This document shows, one piece after another, positions 34,373-44,662 of a stretch of DNA of 64,000 nucleotides (the stretch's first letter is position 1; the number at the start of each line of letters is the position of its first letter). The position numbers and the translations under genes were made by a program. The notes under the pieces were generated by a model. It ran no database searches, was not told the DNA's origin, and saw only the letters and a list, made by a program, of their open reading frames with translations. Location: the NCBI RefSeq assembly GCF_010183535.1, contig NC_071329.1, forward strand, positions 4,650,001 through 4,714,000. Reading direction: 5' to 3'. Source of the stretch: Caenorhabditis remanei. Its lineage: Eukaryota > Nematoda > Chromadorea > Rhabditida > Rhabditidae.

Positions 34373-34708
34373 CTTAAATTGGCGGAGTAGCTTTTCTTTG
34401 GGACGGTAGCAAAAAGTGTTAAATAGATGAAATTTGCAGCATAAATTTGTCTGTCGATTGGAAAAAACAGGACCCAAATATTTTAAAAACTAAACGAGTT
34501 ACAGTCAGTTTAAGCCTGTATTCCGCCTTCCGCCCTGAGGCCATTTGCCGGAAGGCGGAATACAAGCCTTGATGACTGTAACTCGTTTAGTTTTTAATAT
34601 TTTAATGTCCTGTTTTTTCCATTCGATAGACAAATTTATGCTGCAAATTTCATCTATTGAACACTTTTTGCTACCGTCCCAAAGAAAAGCTACTCCGCCA
34701 ATTTAAGA
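34373..34708. repeat. Foldback element in copy F intron
   Basis: The sequence cttaaattggcggagtagct is mirrored at the right end (agctactccgccaatttaag), with arms of about 140 bp and few mismatches. The centre contains ttccgccttccgcc units. No coding potential. Confidence 0.75.
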
Positions 34709-36945
34709 TGTCAGCATAAAACATATATTCGCCTACTCGAATTCACTTATACTTCACAAGAAACGCATTCCCCCCAACTCTAAAGTTGACTGACAAAAAA
34801 AAGTAAACCTTACTCACCTCCTCCTTGCCCTTCTCTTCCTCTACACTTTTTTGCTCCTCCAACCGTATCATCTTCCTAATATCATCCGTCAAATGCAATT
34901 GCTTTCTTCGCACCACCCATTTAGCATTCGATCCTTTTTCTTTCTTCCGGTACTGGAATCTTAGAAATCCTTCAGGACGATCATAATTGTAAAAGGCAAT
35001 GTCAATTATGTTCTGTAAACCGTTTTGACTAAAATCCATGCTTTCGTAGGTTCTTACGCGTCGATCCTTCAACCTTGGTAAGTGTGGAAATGGTTTTATG
35101 ACATTGTAAGTGCCATTCATTAACGTTTTCAAGTCGACACTCTGATCAATTTCTCTATCTGTCGTTCTTACTGTCAAACTACAAGATTCACCCGGTCCCA
35201 ACTCATAGCAACCGTACGCCGCCGCAGGTGTCACTCCGTGTTGTCCACTTGATTTGGCATCTTTGAAATCCACCAAGAAGTAATAGGAATCGAATGTACA
35301 ACGAAGGGTTTGAGTGTCTTCAGTCGGATTTCTGACGGTGACTTTGAGAGGTTCCGATGGTGGGACAACTAGCTTCTGTGGGCTGATTTCAAGCAGGAAT
35401 GGTATCTTGGTGGCTGAAAATTTTAGAGGGTGAAATTTGGCGTGAATTTTGAAGCATCGTTGTTTAAATTGACGGCGAGGTGTTTTAAAGGAGGTGAGAA
35501 CGCAAAAAAATTGTGATCGAAATTGTGATTGAGAAGCACCCACATTTATCACAGCCCCGAGTGGGCGACCTCGTTCTCGGCCGTGTCAGCCGGTTGCGGT
35601 TTTGTACCCATGCGCGTTCGGTCATGTTTTCGGGTCCCACAGAGCAATCACTTACCGAATTTTGAGCCAACATTTTTTTGAGTTCTCACCACATGGGAAG
35701 CCCTCAATGTTTCCTTTTTCAAACGACTCAAGGTTTTCCCCCCGTTACTTTCGAGTCCGTAGATTCTGATTCTAAAATAAAATTCTGCTAAATCCTTCTA
35801 TGAGCCGAATTGTGCGCCGTCAAACTTTTCCTCTTCCCGCAGACCGCGTGTCACACAAAAGACGCTCATCTAAAGGAAAAGTTTGACGGCTTATAACTCG
35901 GATCACAGAAGGATTTAGCAGAGTTTTGTTTTAGATTTTGAATCTACGGAGTCGTTTGAAAGACGGCAAATGTCAGAGTTACCAAATGATTGGTGTTGAA
36001 ATGTCCGGTTCCAGAACGTCCCCTAACCCACTAAACCAAAAAAAAATCGAGATGGTTCTAAAACGTTTCAATACTTACTTCGTCCTGAATTCCCTTTCTC
36101 GATGCTCGTATTAAGTCTTCTCTCGTTTTTCGACGCTGTCTCACAAGATACGACAGATTTCGGTGCTGAAAATTTATGAGACGTTTTAAAACCATATTGA
36201 TTTCAAAACGTCCGGTTTCAAAACGTCCCAATACGCAACAATCCCAGAACTCACACTTCTCCTCTTTTTTCTTACTGCTAGCCGCGTTTTCCTTCTTTTC
36301 GGCGCCTGAAAGTGTTGGGGAATTTTCTCAAAATATCCGTTTTAGAATGTTTCGGTTTAGAAACGTCCTGCACCCAATTTCAAAGTTTTGCATTAGAGCG
36401 CACTTACATTTCTCTCCTATCTTCTTTTCATCTTTCTCCACAATGTTGTCTTCAGACTTTTTCGGGATAACCGGGACGACAGCTATAATATGTGAATAAG
36501 CGATCTGGTAAGTTCGCTCTATCGATAACAATCCGTGTAGTCTGCGTGGGCTTCAATAACTACTCAAAGTGTTATTTATAGAGCGAATTTGTTCCTTCCT
36601 CAATACCCGTTTATGCTGAACTCACATTTCTCTTCGTCGTCCTTACTTTTGAGACCATCTTCTCCTTTTTCAGCCATTACTTGAAAACTTCAACAAGTTT
36701 TCAAAATGAGAATGCATTTTCTAAAAAAAAATGTCGTTTTTTTTTCTTTTCAATTGGAACCATTTCACGGGAAAGTTCATTCACTTTTTCCGTTCTGGTT
36801 CTCAATGTTGTTACCCTTGCAAAACGTCCGCCCTGACCGCCCGGACTATAAGTAACCTCCTGGCAGGTCTGTCCTGTCCCCATACTGACTCACTACCGGG
36901 CGTATTCGAGCTCCCAAACAGCCAAATTTTACTTATTAATTTTTT

Positions 36946-37056
36946 GTAAAGTTTGACCGTCCTAACCCGCCACTGACCACTCTAACCTCTAGTAACCGAC
37001 CGGCCTGTAACAGTACCCTCCTAGTTTACTGAACTGATTGAGAACGCATAAAAGGA
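36946..37056. promoter_or_regulatory. Shared promoter-like block between copy F and M1
   Basis: It lies in the 432-bp divergent space between the start of copy F (36677, minus) and the start of M1 (37110, plus). The gaccgtcctaacccgccact part, the tagtttactgaactgattga part and CATAAAAGG at its right end match the other blocks. CATAAAAGG stands 50-60 bases 5' of the M1 ATG, as expected of a TATA-like element. It may serve both genes. Confidence 0.55.
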
Positions 37057-37109
37057 AAACCACCACAGAGACAATATCAACTGTCGTGAATTCTCTACTA
37101 CTACGTTAG

Positions 37110-37897
37110 ATGTCCAAATCAAATACAGCGTGCTTGCTCTTAGAAGAAATGGGAATTCCTTCAATATTTGATCCACATATAGTGTAAGGACGTTTTTCAA
37201 AAATTCAATCCTAATACTGTTGTTTAGTGAAAACTACTTAAAAGATAAATGTGGACAGAAGAAGAAAGGTGAGCTACTAATGAATGTTGAAGTGTTCAAG
37301 AATTAAGATCAACTATGTGACTTCTGATAATCAATTTTATTCCAAAAGCAATATTCTATTTTTCAGATGCATCCTGCAAAGATGCTCCACAAGAAATCCT
37401 CAATGCGTGTAAAAGCTGTTTTTCTGATTGCGACACAAAAATTCGCAAAATTGTTGAAAAGTTCTGTGAAGGAGAAAGTGAATGTAAATTGCTTTATCGC
37501 TAAAAGAAAAACGATTTAAGTTTCAGCACCTGCTTGTGACTGGTTACCAAAACCGACAACAACTTCCACCACTACCACTACTACAACTACAACAACCTCG
37601 ACTGTCACTCCGACTACCACTTCCAACCATCTCCCATTGATCATTGGAATAGTTGTCGCGACCGTTGTTCTCCTCGCTGTCAGTATTGCTCTATTCTTCT
37701 ACTGTCGCAAGAAGAAGGCAGCAGCACGTGGAAAGGGATCAATGACTGGAACAACTACCGGAACGACTTCGGCATCTGGAACTGCTATGACTGGAACAAC
37801 TACTGGAAAATCGAAGACTGGAACAAACACTACGAAGAAGTCAAAAACTGGGAAGAAAGCGAAGAAATCCAAGAATCAAACATTGACTAGTTATTGA
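37110..37897 (+). CDS. M1: single-pass membrane protein with Thr-rich stalk
   Basis: Four exons join in phase to 200 residues: 37110-37183, 37228-37268, 37367-37483 and 37527-37897. The start was chosen by equivalence with M2 and M3, where the first exon also ends ..GT and the second starts with T. There is no clear N-terminal signal peptide. About residues 38-82 hold a cysteine-patterned segment (CKDAPQEILNACKSCFSDCD, then FCEGESE and ACDW). A run of Thr/Pro codons (about 85-108) looks like an O-glycosylated stalk. One hydrophobic helix (LPLIIGIVVATVVLLAVSIA) ends in FFYCRKKK. The cytosolic tail is Gly/Thr repeats (TTTGT, TGKSKTG) with Lys clusters. I infer a surface protein and do not recognise a named family. 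It is the only intact member of the M1-M3 trio. Confidence 0.7.
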
Positions 37898-38734
37898 TTT
37901 TGATTTCATTCATAAAAATTTACTTGTTTTATAACAAATACCGGTTTTGAATAAATTTCTTTAAAAAAGGCGGTCTTCAGAAGTTTCCCATTCTAGATTT
38001 TAGTATCTTGTCAGAACTAAGCTTCGCCAGAACTGAATTGGCAGATTCTGTATTGCCTGTCTCAATTACTCACGGAAGGAATAAGTTCCATTGATAACGG
38101 AAAGATTTAGATTTTGGCACCTGTCCTAATAGCAGTCCGTCTTACAACTGCGCTTTTCACAGTTTTTTTTACATATTCTCGCATTTTTTAAAAAGTATTT
38201 TTTGTAATTTGTGATAGAGAAACACGAGAATAGGTCAATAACTGTAAAGATTTGTGAGTAAAAACTCTGCGTCTATCGCCGAAACTTTATCGTTTGCGGT
38301 GGGGCGCAGTTGTAAGAGGGGTGGACTGCTACATCGTTAGAACACTGAGATTACATAGTAAATGAATCTGTGAACTTAATTTGCCCTACGCCTCTGTGGA
38401 CGGAGAAATCTGGGTCAGAAGTTGGGCTGACGGAGTCAAATTCAGATTCAGACCAATATGAAATATAGTCAGTTCACGCAAAGTTATACTCCTCCAGCTC
38501 ATCTTCTGACCCTGGTTTTTTGGTCCACAAAAGCATTCAGCAATTTCAGTTTCAAGATTCATTCAATGCTTTATTTCAGATTTCTAATGATGTATCAAAT
38601 ATGCCAAAAGATCAAAGTTACCTCACAAGGCAGACCATCCCCACTAAGAAACAAATCTGGAGACCATGATTCTGAAAAGGGGCAGTTCTGGAACGTTCAT
38701 ATTTTCGGTATTAAAAATGTCATTTCCCCAACAA
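37898..38734. other. Intergenic stretch between M1 and M2
   Basis: It starts with the M1 3' UTR, including an AATAAA at about 37949-37954. A small inverted motif (cttacaactgcgctt against gcgcagttgtaag) spans about 38130-38320. The stretch 38458-38730 is open on the plus strand, but the sequence shows no splice borders or motif. Confidence 0.4.
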
Positions 38735-39007
38735 AAGCCTCTGACCGTTCTGAACTCTACATGACCGCCCAAACCGTCCTGACTCTAAGTAACCTCCCGG
38801 AAAGATATTCACTCTCGGCCCCTCCTGGCCTTATACTGACATCGGGTTCGTTCGATATCACGATAACAGTCAAAGTTCCCTCATTCTGTTATAAAAATTT
38901 GACCGCCCTAACCGCCCTAAGCCGACCGCCCTGAACTCTAGTAGCCGACCGACCTGTGCCGGCACCTTCCTAGTTTACTGAACTCTTACGGGGTGCATAA
39001 AAGGAAC
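38735..39007. promoter_or_regulatory. M2 upstream block: promoter-like region shared with M3
   Basis: About 38735-38890 (tctacatgaccgcccaaacc, cttatactgacatcgggttc, gatatcacgataac) is repeated at 54165-54289. 38893-39007 matches the shared block of the other genes and ends in gtgcataaaaggaac, about 75 bases 5' of the M2 ATG. The following leader to the ATG is also nearly the same in M2 and M3. Confidence 0.5.
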
Positions 39008-39079
39008 AATTTCACCTCAGTTGGGATAGAATTCCGTGAAGTTTTCTTCGGGTTCCTGCTAGACGCTAAACAAAAGAAG

Positions 39080-39889
39080 ATGGGGACGACTTGGTACTAT
39101 ACAATAGTTTTCGACAGTGCAGAAGTGTAAGAACAGTAAATAATAAATGCTTTTCAAATATCAACAATTTCAGTGTGAAACACTTAAAAAATACTTGTAA
39201 AAAAGGAAATCGTGAGTTACTGAAACAAGTCTTAGAAATTTTCAATGCTTTCTATGATTTTTCAGTAATGCCTTGCGCAAGACTTCCGGATAAATTAATC
39301 GATGAGTGCAACAAATTTAGAGGACATGGTTGTTACGAGAAAGTCCTTGACGGCGTTAAAATTTTTTGCAAATCGAACAAAAATTGTAAGCTGTTCATGT
39401 TTCGGATGATTGTCCATAATATTTTCTATTTCAGCACAAGCCTGTAGGTGACTTCCAAAAACAGCGATGCCTCCTACACCGTCTACAACCCGGAGACCCA
39501 TCACCAGACTCATCACTAGACGCATCACAACCACTACAACCCCTACAACAACTACTACACTTCCTCCTGCAACCACAATCATCACGGATTCCTCTACGGA
39601 TGCCAGCAGCAATCTCCCATTGGTCATTGTGGCAGTCATCACTATCCTAGCTTTCATTGCCATTGGAATCTCTCTGTTCTGTTATTGCAAAAAGAAGAAG
39701 GCAGCTGGGAAGAAGGAACCGATGACTGGAGTGTCCACTGGTAGTAACTCGGCTTCTGGAATCAGTAGCAAGGGAGCAACTACTCCAAAAAAGTCGGAGT
39801 ATGGGAAAGAGGCAGCTCCGGAGAAGTCGAAGATCAAGACTCCGGAGAAGTCGAATGTGTCAAATATCAAGACAGCGATGAATTATTGA
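39080..39889 (+). pseudogene. M2: membrane-protein paralogue with a nonsense codon
   Basis: Exons 39080-39126, 39174-39211, 39266-39385 and 39435-39889 join in phase. The coding sequence would be 219 residues, but codon TGA at 39449-39451 falls where M1 and M3 have a TGG for the Trp after ACxW. Downstream, the frame stays open through a Thr/Pro stalk (long ACC/ACT run), a membrane helix (LPLVIVAVITILAFIAIGIS) and a Lys/Ser-rich tail, so the loss is probably recent. The ectodomain pattern (LPDKLIDECNKFRGHGCYEK) matches M3. Readthrough or a hidden splice is possible but has no support in the sequence. Confidence 0.65.
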
Positions 39890-40072
39890 TTTTTTTTAAA
39901 ATACTTGTGAACTGTTTATTTGAATATTAATGTTACTCGCTTGGAATGAATCCATTTGATCTTTTATATTGTTTTTGACAGACAGCTTGCGTGTTCAGTA
40001 GTTTGATTTTCTTAAAACTATCCCATTTCAGAGCAGTCCTTTTTTAGAACTTTATGGTCTAACGGGTGTTTA
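39890..40072. other. M2 3' flank
   Basis: AT-rich downstream sequence of M2, about 180 bases to the next foldback element. Nothing else is seen. Confidence 0.4.
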
Positions 40073-41185
40073 CACAGGATCTAGGGGTGAGTAGTGAAAA
40101 TAAACGCGCTCCGCTGAAATCAGCTAAAATTTCAGCGCGAAATTCAAAATACATTTTTTACTTAAAAATTTTATTTGTTTATTTAATAGAATTGATCTTG
40201 AAAAGATACGAGACAGCCGAAAAACTGGCCAAAAATGCGCAAAAACGGACATAAATCCGCTCAAGAAGTGGTCGATTAAGCTGCGCGCAGTCTCCCAGCC
40301 TCCGAAAACGAACTGCAAGGAAATATTTGATCTACCCTCATGAAACGAAAATTTTGAGAAATTAGCAGGTCCAAAAATTTATTTTTTTGATTTTTAGAGT
40401 AAAGCTCCAAGTCAGGAATGATAAAATTCAAGTTTTAGAATTATTTTGAGAGCATTATCCACTCATTCAATCCAAAAAATCCTGGTTTTATATATGTTTT
40501 CAGGTCGAAATAGCAATTTTTCATTTTGATTTTGGAAATATCTACGGGATTTGCTCATTTCTCAACATTTTCCAACGAATGATAGCTCAAATCGTGCTCC
40601 GGAGATTTTTAAACATTTCTGTAGGACGATTTCTCAATTTGCTCATTAGTTTTCGAGAAATCGATCAAATTCTGAATTTTTTTCAATTTTTTGTTATTTT
40701 CTCGAAAACTAGTGAGCAAATTAAAAAACCGTCCTACAGAAATGTGAAAAAATCTCCGGAGCACGATTTGAGCTATCATTCGTTGGATAATGTTGGGAAA
40801 TGAACAAATCCCGTAGATTTTTAAGAAATCAAAAAGAAAAATTGCCATTTCGACCTGAAAAAATATTTAAAACCAGGATTTTTTGGATTGAATGAATGGA
40901 TAATGCTCTCAAAATAATTCTAAAACTGAAAATTTCTTACTTCTGACCTTGAGCTTCACGATAAAAATTATAGAAATAATGTTCTAGACCTACTAATTTC
41001 TCAAATGTTTCGTTTCATGAGGGTAGATCAAAAATTTCCTTGCAGTTCTTTCTCGGAGTCTGGGAGACTGTGCTGCGTATCAAAACGTAATGCTTAAGGT
41101 CGAATTGAAAAAAATTAAAATTTGAATTTGCCGCCAATGTCTAGTGGAGCGCAAACGATTTCAGTACTCACCCCTAGACCCTGTG
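40073..41185. mobile_element. Foldback element, 1.1 kb, long inverted arms
   Basis: The ends CACAGGATCTAGGGGTGAG and CTCACCCCTAGACCCTGTG start arms that run ~530 bases with modest divergence, meeting near 40680. TGTTTA flanks both ends (40067-40072 and 41186-41191), a likely 6-bp target duplication. There is no transposase. Open frames inside are mirror images of each other and are non-coding. Confidence 0.8.
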
Positions 41186-42784
41186 TGTTTATATATTAGA
41201 TGGGAGTTTTGAGAATAAACGAGTGAGTTCATTTCTTCTAATTTTTCGGTGCTACTTCGCTTAAGAACTGCACGAATAAGAACTGTGTCGTTTAAGAACT
41301 CGTTTAGCAATTGAGCGCGTTCGCATTAACAACTGAAATTTCAAATTTCAACAGGTTTTTAGTTGTTTTTCGACGTTAAAATTGGAATTTTCACGGCAAA
41401 TGCGCTTTATTGCAAACAGAGTTCTTAATCGACACTTATACCACACAGTTCTTCTTCGCGCAGCATTTTTTCATCGGTTTCTCGTTTATTGTTCTTTTCT
41501 CTCCTTTTACACACGTATTCTTAATTATTTTGTTCGCAAACACTGATAAGTGTCTTCGCAAGCTTCAAACTGATAATTAGTAGTTTTAAGTATAATTTGG
41601 TAAAAGTATAAGGGGTTTTTAACACATTATTTAGAAACTTTCACGCGTCACTTTCGATTTGACATGTAATCCAATCACCAGCTTCGACGAAACGTTCAAA
41701 GTGAGTAAGAAGTGGAAAGTGGGACTGCTAGAGAAAAAACAAAACGAAAAAAGTTTTTTTCGGGAGAAAGGGCCAATATCTTCTTTCAAAAAAACAGGTT
41801 CTCAGTTCATAGTTAGTTCATGCGGCTGACCAGGAAAAATCGAAAGTTGTTATCAAGATGATTGCGACAAGGAGATGACCCCTTAAAGATAAAAAATGAG
41901 AGTGAGGAGAAAGTATACTTTTGAAGAAGATAGAAAATCCGGTGTCTAAGAATTTGAAGAAGATGTTCCTGTTCGCGATACTATCATCTTCATGAAAAAA
42001 CTAGACAATAGATGACCTGAACTTCATACGCAGTCCGAAAGATGGGCGGGGCCGATTACCGCGCGAGGGAGAAAAAAATCCTGCGAAAGATTCATTTATG
42101 CCTCCTTTCGAGGCTATGAGAACACTCCGTGACTGAGAGTTCGCCTTCCACGTATTCTGATTTTTCTGAAATTCTAATTTTTTCTATTATTTATGTCACA
42201 TTTGTTTTTTTTTTATTGGTAAGTGGAAGTTTACAGTACCGCCGCTCAAAAGGTTGCCTGTTTTAGTGACAAGTCAGTTATTTCATATTATCAATTTTTG
42301 TAGGAGTTATAGATTAAACCTAGAGCTTTATTTTTGTAGTTGACAACTTTTTTGTACGGGGACTCACTGTCAAGTTACGGGCCATCAAAGTGGACATCAG
42401 CGCAAAATAGTGCGATTTTTGAGCAGTCGTCTTAAAATGACCATAACTCTCAAGGGAGTGTCCGTACAAAAAAGTTGTCAACTACAAAAATGGAGCTCTA
42501 GGTTGTGATGTATAGCTTTTACAAAAAATCTATAAAAATTGATAGCACACTCCCAAAGATCATCATTCATCCGACCGTTTTCATCAACTTTTTTACGCCT
42601 TCGTTGTGAGGCGCACGGTTCTTTGTTAAGTAAGACGGGCGGTTTTCCAAAAAACAAGATACCAGTGAGCGAAATGCAAAAAGAAATAGTTACTCCTCCC
42701 ATCGCATTTCATATAAAAAGACAGAGATTAATGTCACAAAAAATGAAAAACTATTAAGCTACCGCCAGCATTCAAACTGGATGA
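41186..42784. other. Gene-poor stretch with two inverted repeats
   Basis: About 41240-41480 is an imperfect inverted repeat (cttaagaactgcacgaataa against cacagttcttcttcgcgca). About 42232-42505 is a member of the MITE family of 19926-20375. About 42040-42140 (gatgggcggggccgattacc and the following purine run) could be a promoter of the host gene that starts near 42.8 kb. An open frame at 42539-42757 has no ATG at its head and no clear splice partner. Confidence 0.4.
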
Positions 42785-43188
42785 AGTATTGACCCTCCGT
42801 CTCTCTTGCCGGTTACTACGATACCCGTAGAATCTATTCTCCCTCAACTTCAAACCCCATGCTCCCATCAGAAGTTAGACCGCCTACAAGCTGCGAATCA
42901 GCTGTCTTTTTTAAATAGAATAGGTGAGAGCTTTCAGTCTTTCTTTACCAGTAGCAATCTTGTTTTCTAATAAAGAAGCTGCTTGCTCATATACCAATTG
43001 AAACAATTTGAATTTTCAGAACCAAACACCACTCCTGAAAACCAACCTGCTTCAAACTATATTTCAATGAAATTTAGTATGGGGAATGGAGTGCCGAATT
43101 CCGAAGAGGATTTAATTAGGACGAGAACGAAGAAGGACAATTTGCACTTAAAGTTGAAAAATGAGGTAATTTTAATGAATTTAAATAG

Positions 43189-43474
43189 TATAATATTTTC
43201 TCTCTTCCTTGACTACTTGCAGCGAATAATAAATAGTCAATATAATCTATTTATTATCAGAAGAAAGAATATAAACTTAAATATATATGGGCGAAATGGT
43301 ACGATGGGGGAGAATTTGGAGAGTAAAGGTCTCTCTTGTTGCAAGTGCCCCCTGTCCCTTCGGACAGGCTTCTGCCCGAGGGACTCTGAGACGCAGACAT
43401 AAGAAATAGTAACAGGAGGCGGGGACTCCTAGTTAAACAAAGGTATGATATACTATAATAGGAGATATCATACA
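43189..43474 (-). repeat. 3' LTR of the BEL/Pao element
   Basis: In element orientation it starts TGTATGATATCTCC and ends GAAAATATTATA. It is the same length and apparently identical to the other LTR. Its end lacks the usual CA. The short purine stretch CGCCGGGAG directly 5' of it in element orientation (43475-43483) is the only candidate polypurine tract. Confidence 0.85.
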
Positions 43475-43619
43475 CTCCCGGCGTATAAGTGATTTGGGGG
43501 AAAGGAGGGTTAAATTAGCTTCCATCATGGCGTTTCGTGAAGGTTGATGTGATGATGTGATGAAGCGTTAGAAGTGGTTGAGCGATCTGGAGGAGTAGAG
43601 ATGTGGGTGTGGAGCGATC

Positions 43620-44594
43620 CTAGTTGTGGAGCGATCCTAATCGATGATGGTTTGTGGTACAGAGCAGAGAGCCGAATGGTGTGTGGTTGACTTGCAGTAG
43701 TAGCATGTTCGTTAGACAGTTCTTACAGATGCGATCCTTCTTGACGATCTCCTTGCGATCCGCGATTGACGGGTACTTTGGGCACTGGTTGCTGAAGTGA
43801 CCACCGCCACAGAAAGAGCACTTCAGGTTCGGCTTGTCTTCGGCGAAGCTGGTGATTCTTCGGATCTTCTGTTGGCGTTTGCTCTCATTCGTTTCGAGCT
43901 CTCGGGACTGTGCTCGTCTTTTTGGAGCCTTGCTCACGACGCTCTGGAGCGTATGTTTGCGCTCCGTTGGGTCTGCATTGCGATCCTTGAGATCTTTATC
44001 TTGGCGTTGAGTCGTCTTGATCGCTTTCTCGGTCCGAGGATCCTTTTCCACTTGGGGAACTTCCCCGCCCTGAGTTCTTGCGAGGAACTGAGCATGGGAT
44101 TCGTCGGGTTTTTTCCCCGTGCGGTGGAACTCGAAGGTGGCGTTCCGAGTCCACTTCTCCACGAGTTTGAGCACGTCGTTCTTGAAGCCTATCATGGCTT
44201 CAATGTCGCCGATGACCGCGTTGGCCATGTTGACTTCCTTCTCCAACTCGTCGGCTTCTTTGTTCAGTTCCTCAGCTCGTTTGACTGTCAAATTTTCTAT
44301 CTTTTTTATTTTTGACTTGTCGAGGTGGCACACGAATTTTTGGTGAGCGATCCGTTCTTCTTCTTTTGCGGACTCCAAGTCCTTCTGAAATTCTGCGCCT
44401 TCTTCTTTCAGTTGGGCTATTAGCTGCTCCATCTCATCCAGAGTGGATTTTGTGGGGTCGATACCCCATTTGGGAGCGAGATGGATTTCGATTTCCTTTT
44501 CTTTGTCCGCGGCTTTCTCGTTCTCGATTTTCTCGAGGATTTTGGCATGCTTCTTGATGGTAGAAGCTGCCCGGAGAATTTCTTGGATGTCCAT
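43620..44594 (-). CDS. Retroelement accessory ORF: coiled coil plus zinc knuckle
   Basis: The reading frame has 324 residues from the ATG at 44592-44594. Residues ~1-160 are Glu/Lys-rich and strongly helical (MEQLIAQLKEEGAEFQKDLE). Residues ~258-272 form a CCHC knuckle (CSFCGGGHFSNQC), followed by a second Cys pair (CKNC). The layout imitates a Gag and the knuckles of ORF1, but the protein is separate. A good acceptor (TTGTTTTCAG, ending at 44597) lies two bases before ATG, so I infer expression from a spliced mRNA. The same frame stays open further 5' only as a shadow of the envelope region. It starts 66 bases after the ORF2 stop. The role is unknown: an RNA-binding accessory protein or a captured gag fragment. 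Confidence 0.65.
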   Translation of the reverse strand: MDIQEILRAASTIKKHAKILEKIENEKAADKEKEIEIHLAPKWGIDPTKSTLDEMEQLIAQLKEEGAEFQKDLESAKEEERIAHQKFVCHLDKSKIKKIENLTVKRAEELNKEADELEKEVNMANAVIGDIEAMIGFKNDVLKLVEKWTRNATFEFHRTGKKPDESHAQFLARTQGGEVPQVEKDPRTEKAIKTTQRQDKDLKDRNADPTERKHTLQSVVSKAPKRRAQSRELETNESKRQQKIRRITSFAEDKPNLKCSFCGGGHFSNQCPKYPSIADRKEIVKKDRICKNCLTNMLLLQVNHTPFGSLLCTTNHHRLGSLHN

Positions 44595-44662
44595 TGCTGA
44601 AAACAATTTGAATTGTTTAACTATCTTGGATGGGACACATAGAGTTGCCGATGTCACGACCC

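Larger units (their letters stand above)
32393..36677 (-). pseudogene. MSP-domain protein with CaaX tail, copy F (frameshift in an A9 run)
   Basis: Eight exons are recognisable: 36626-36677, 36408-36482, 36255-36305, 36079-36165, 35058-35413, 34818-35012, 33064-33135 and 32393-33008. All join in phase up to the last. The last exon is 616 bp, one base off. The frame carrying the family residues (NKENYNKTLG, then HIGKYAVDRN) breaks at an A9 run (T9 at 32769-32777 on the plus strand) and resumes one base over with NVGFGKHDFTAETLEES and the polylysine NPCCSIL tail. This is either a true inactivating indel or a homopolymer sequencing error. The 99-bp linker exon of D and E is missing here. The MSP-like domain (about residues 89-207) is intact. 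Introns hold a nested hAT MITE and a foldback element. The promoter-like block 36946-37056 lies between this gene and divergent M1. Confidence 0.65.

Noticed and set aside
39295..39663. Minus-strand frame of 122 codons rich in Val/Met
   Set aside because: It is the complement of the Thr/Pro stalk codons of M2, a known source of false frames.
42983..43402. 139-codon plus-strand frame that runs from host exon into the LTR
   Set aside because: Only 43020-43165 is exon. The rest is intron and LTR read through.
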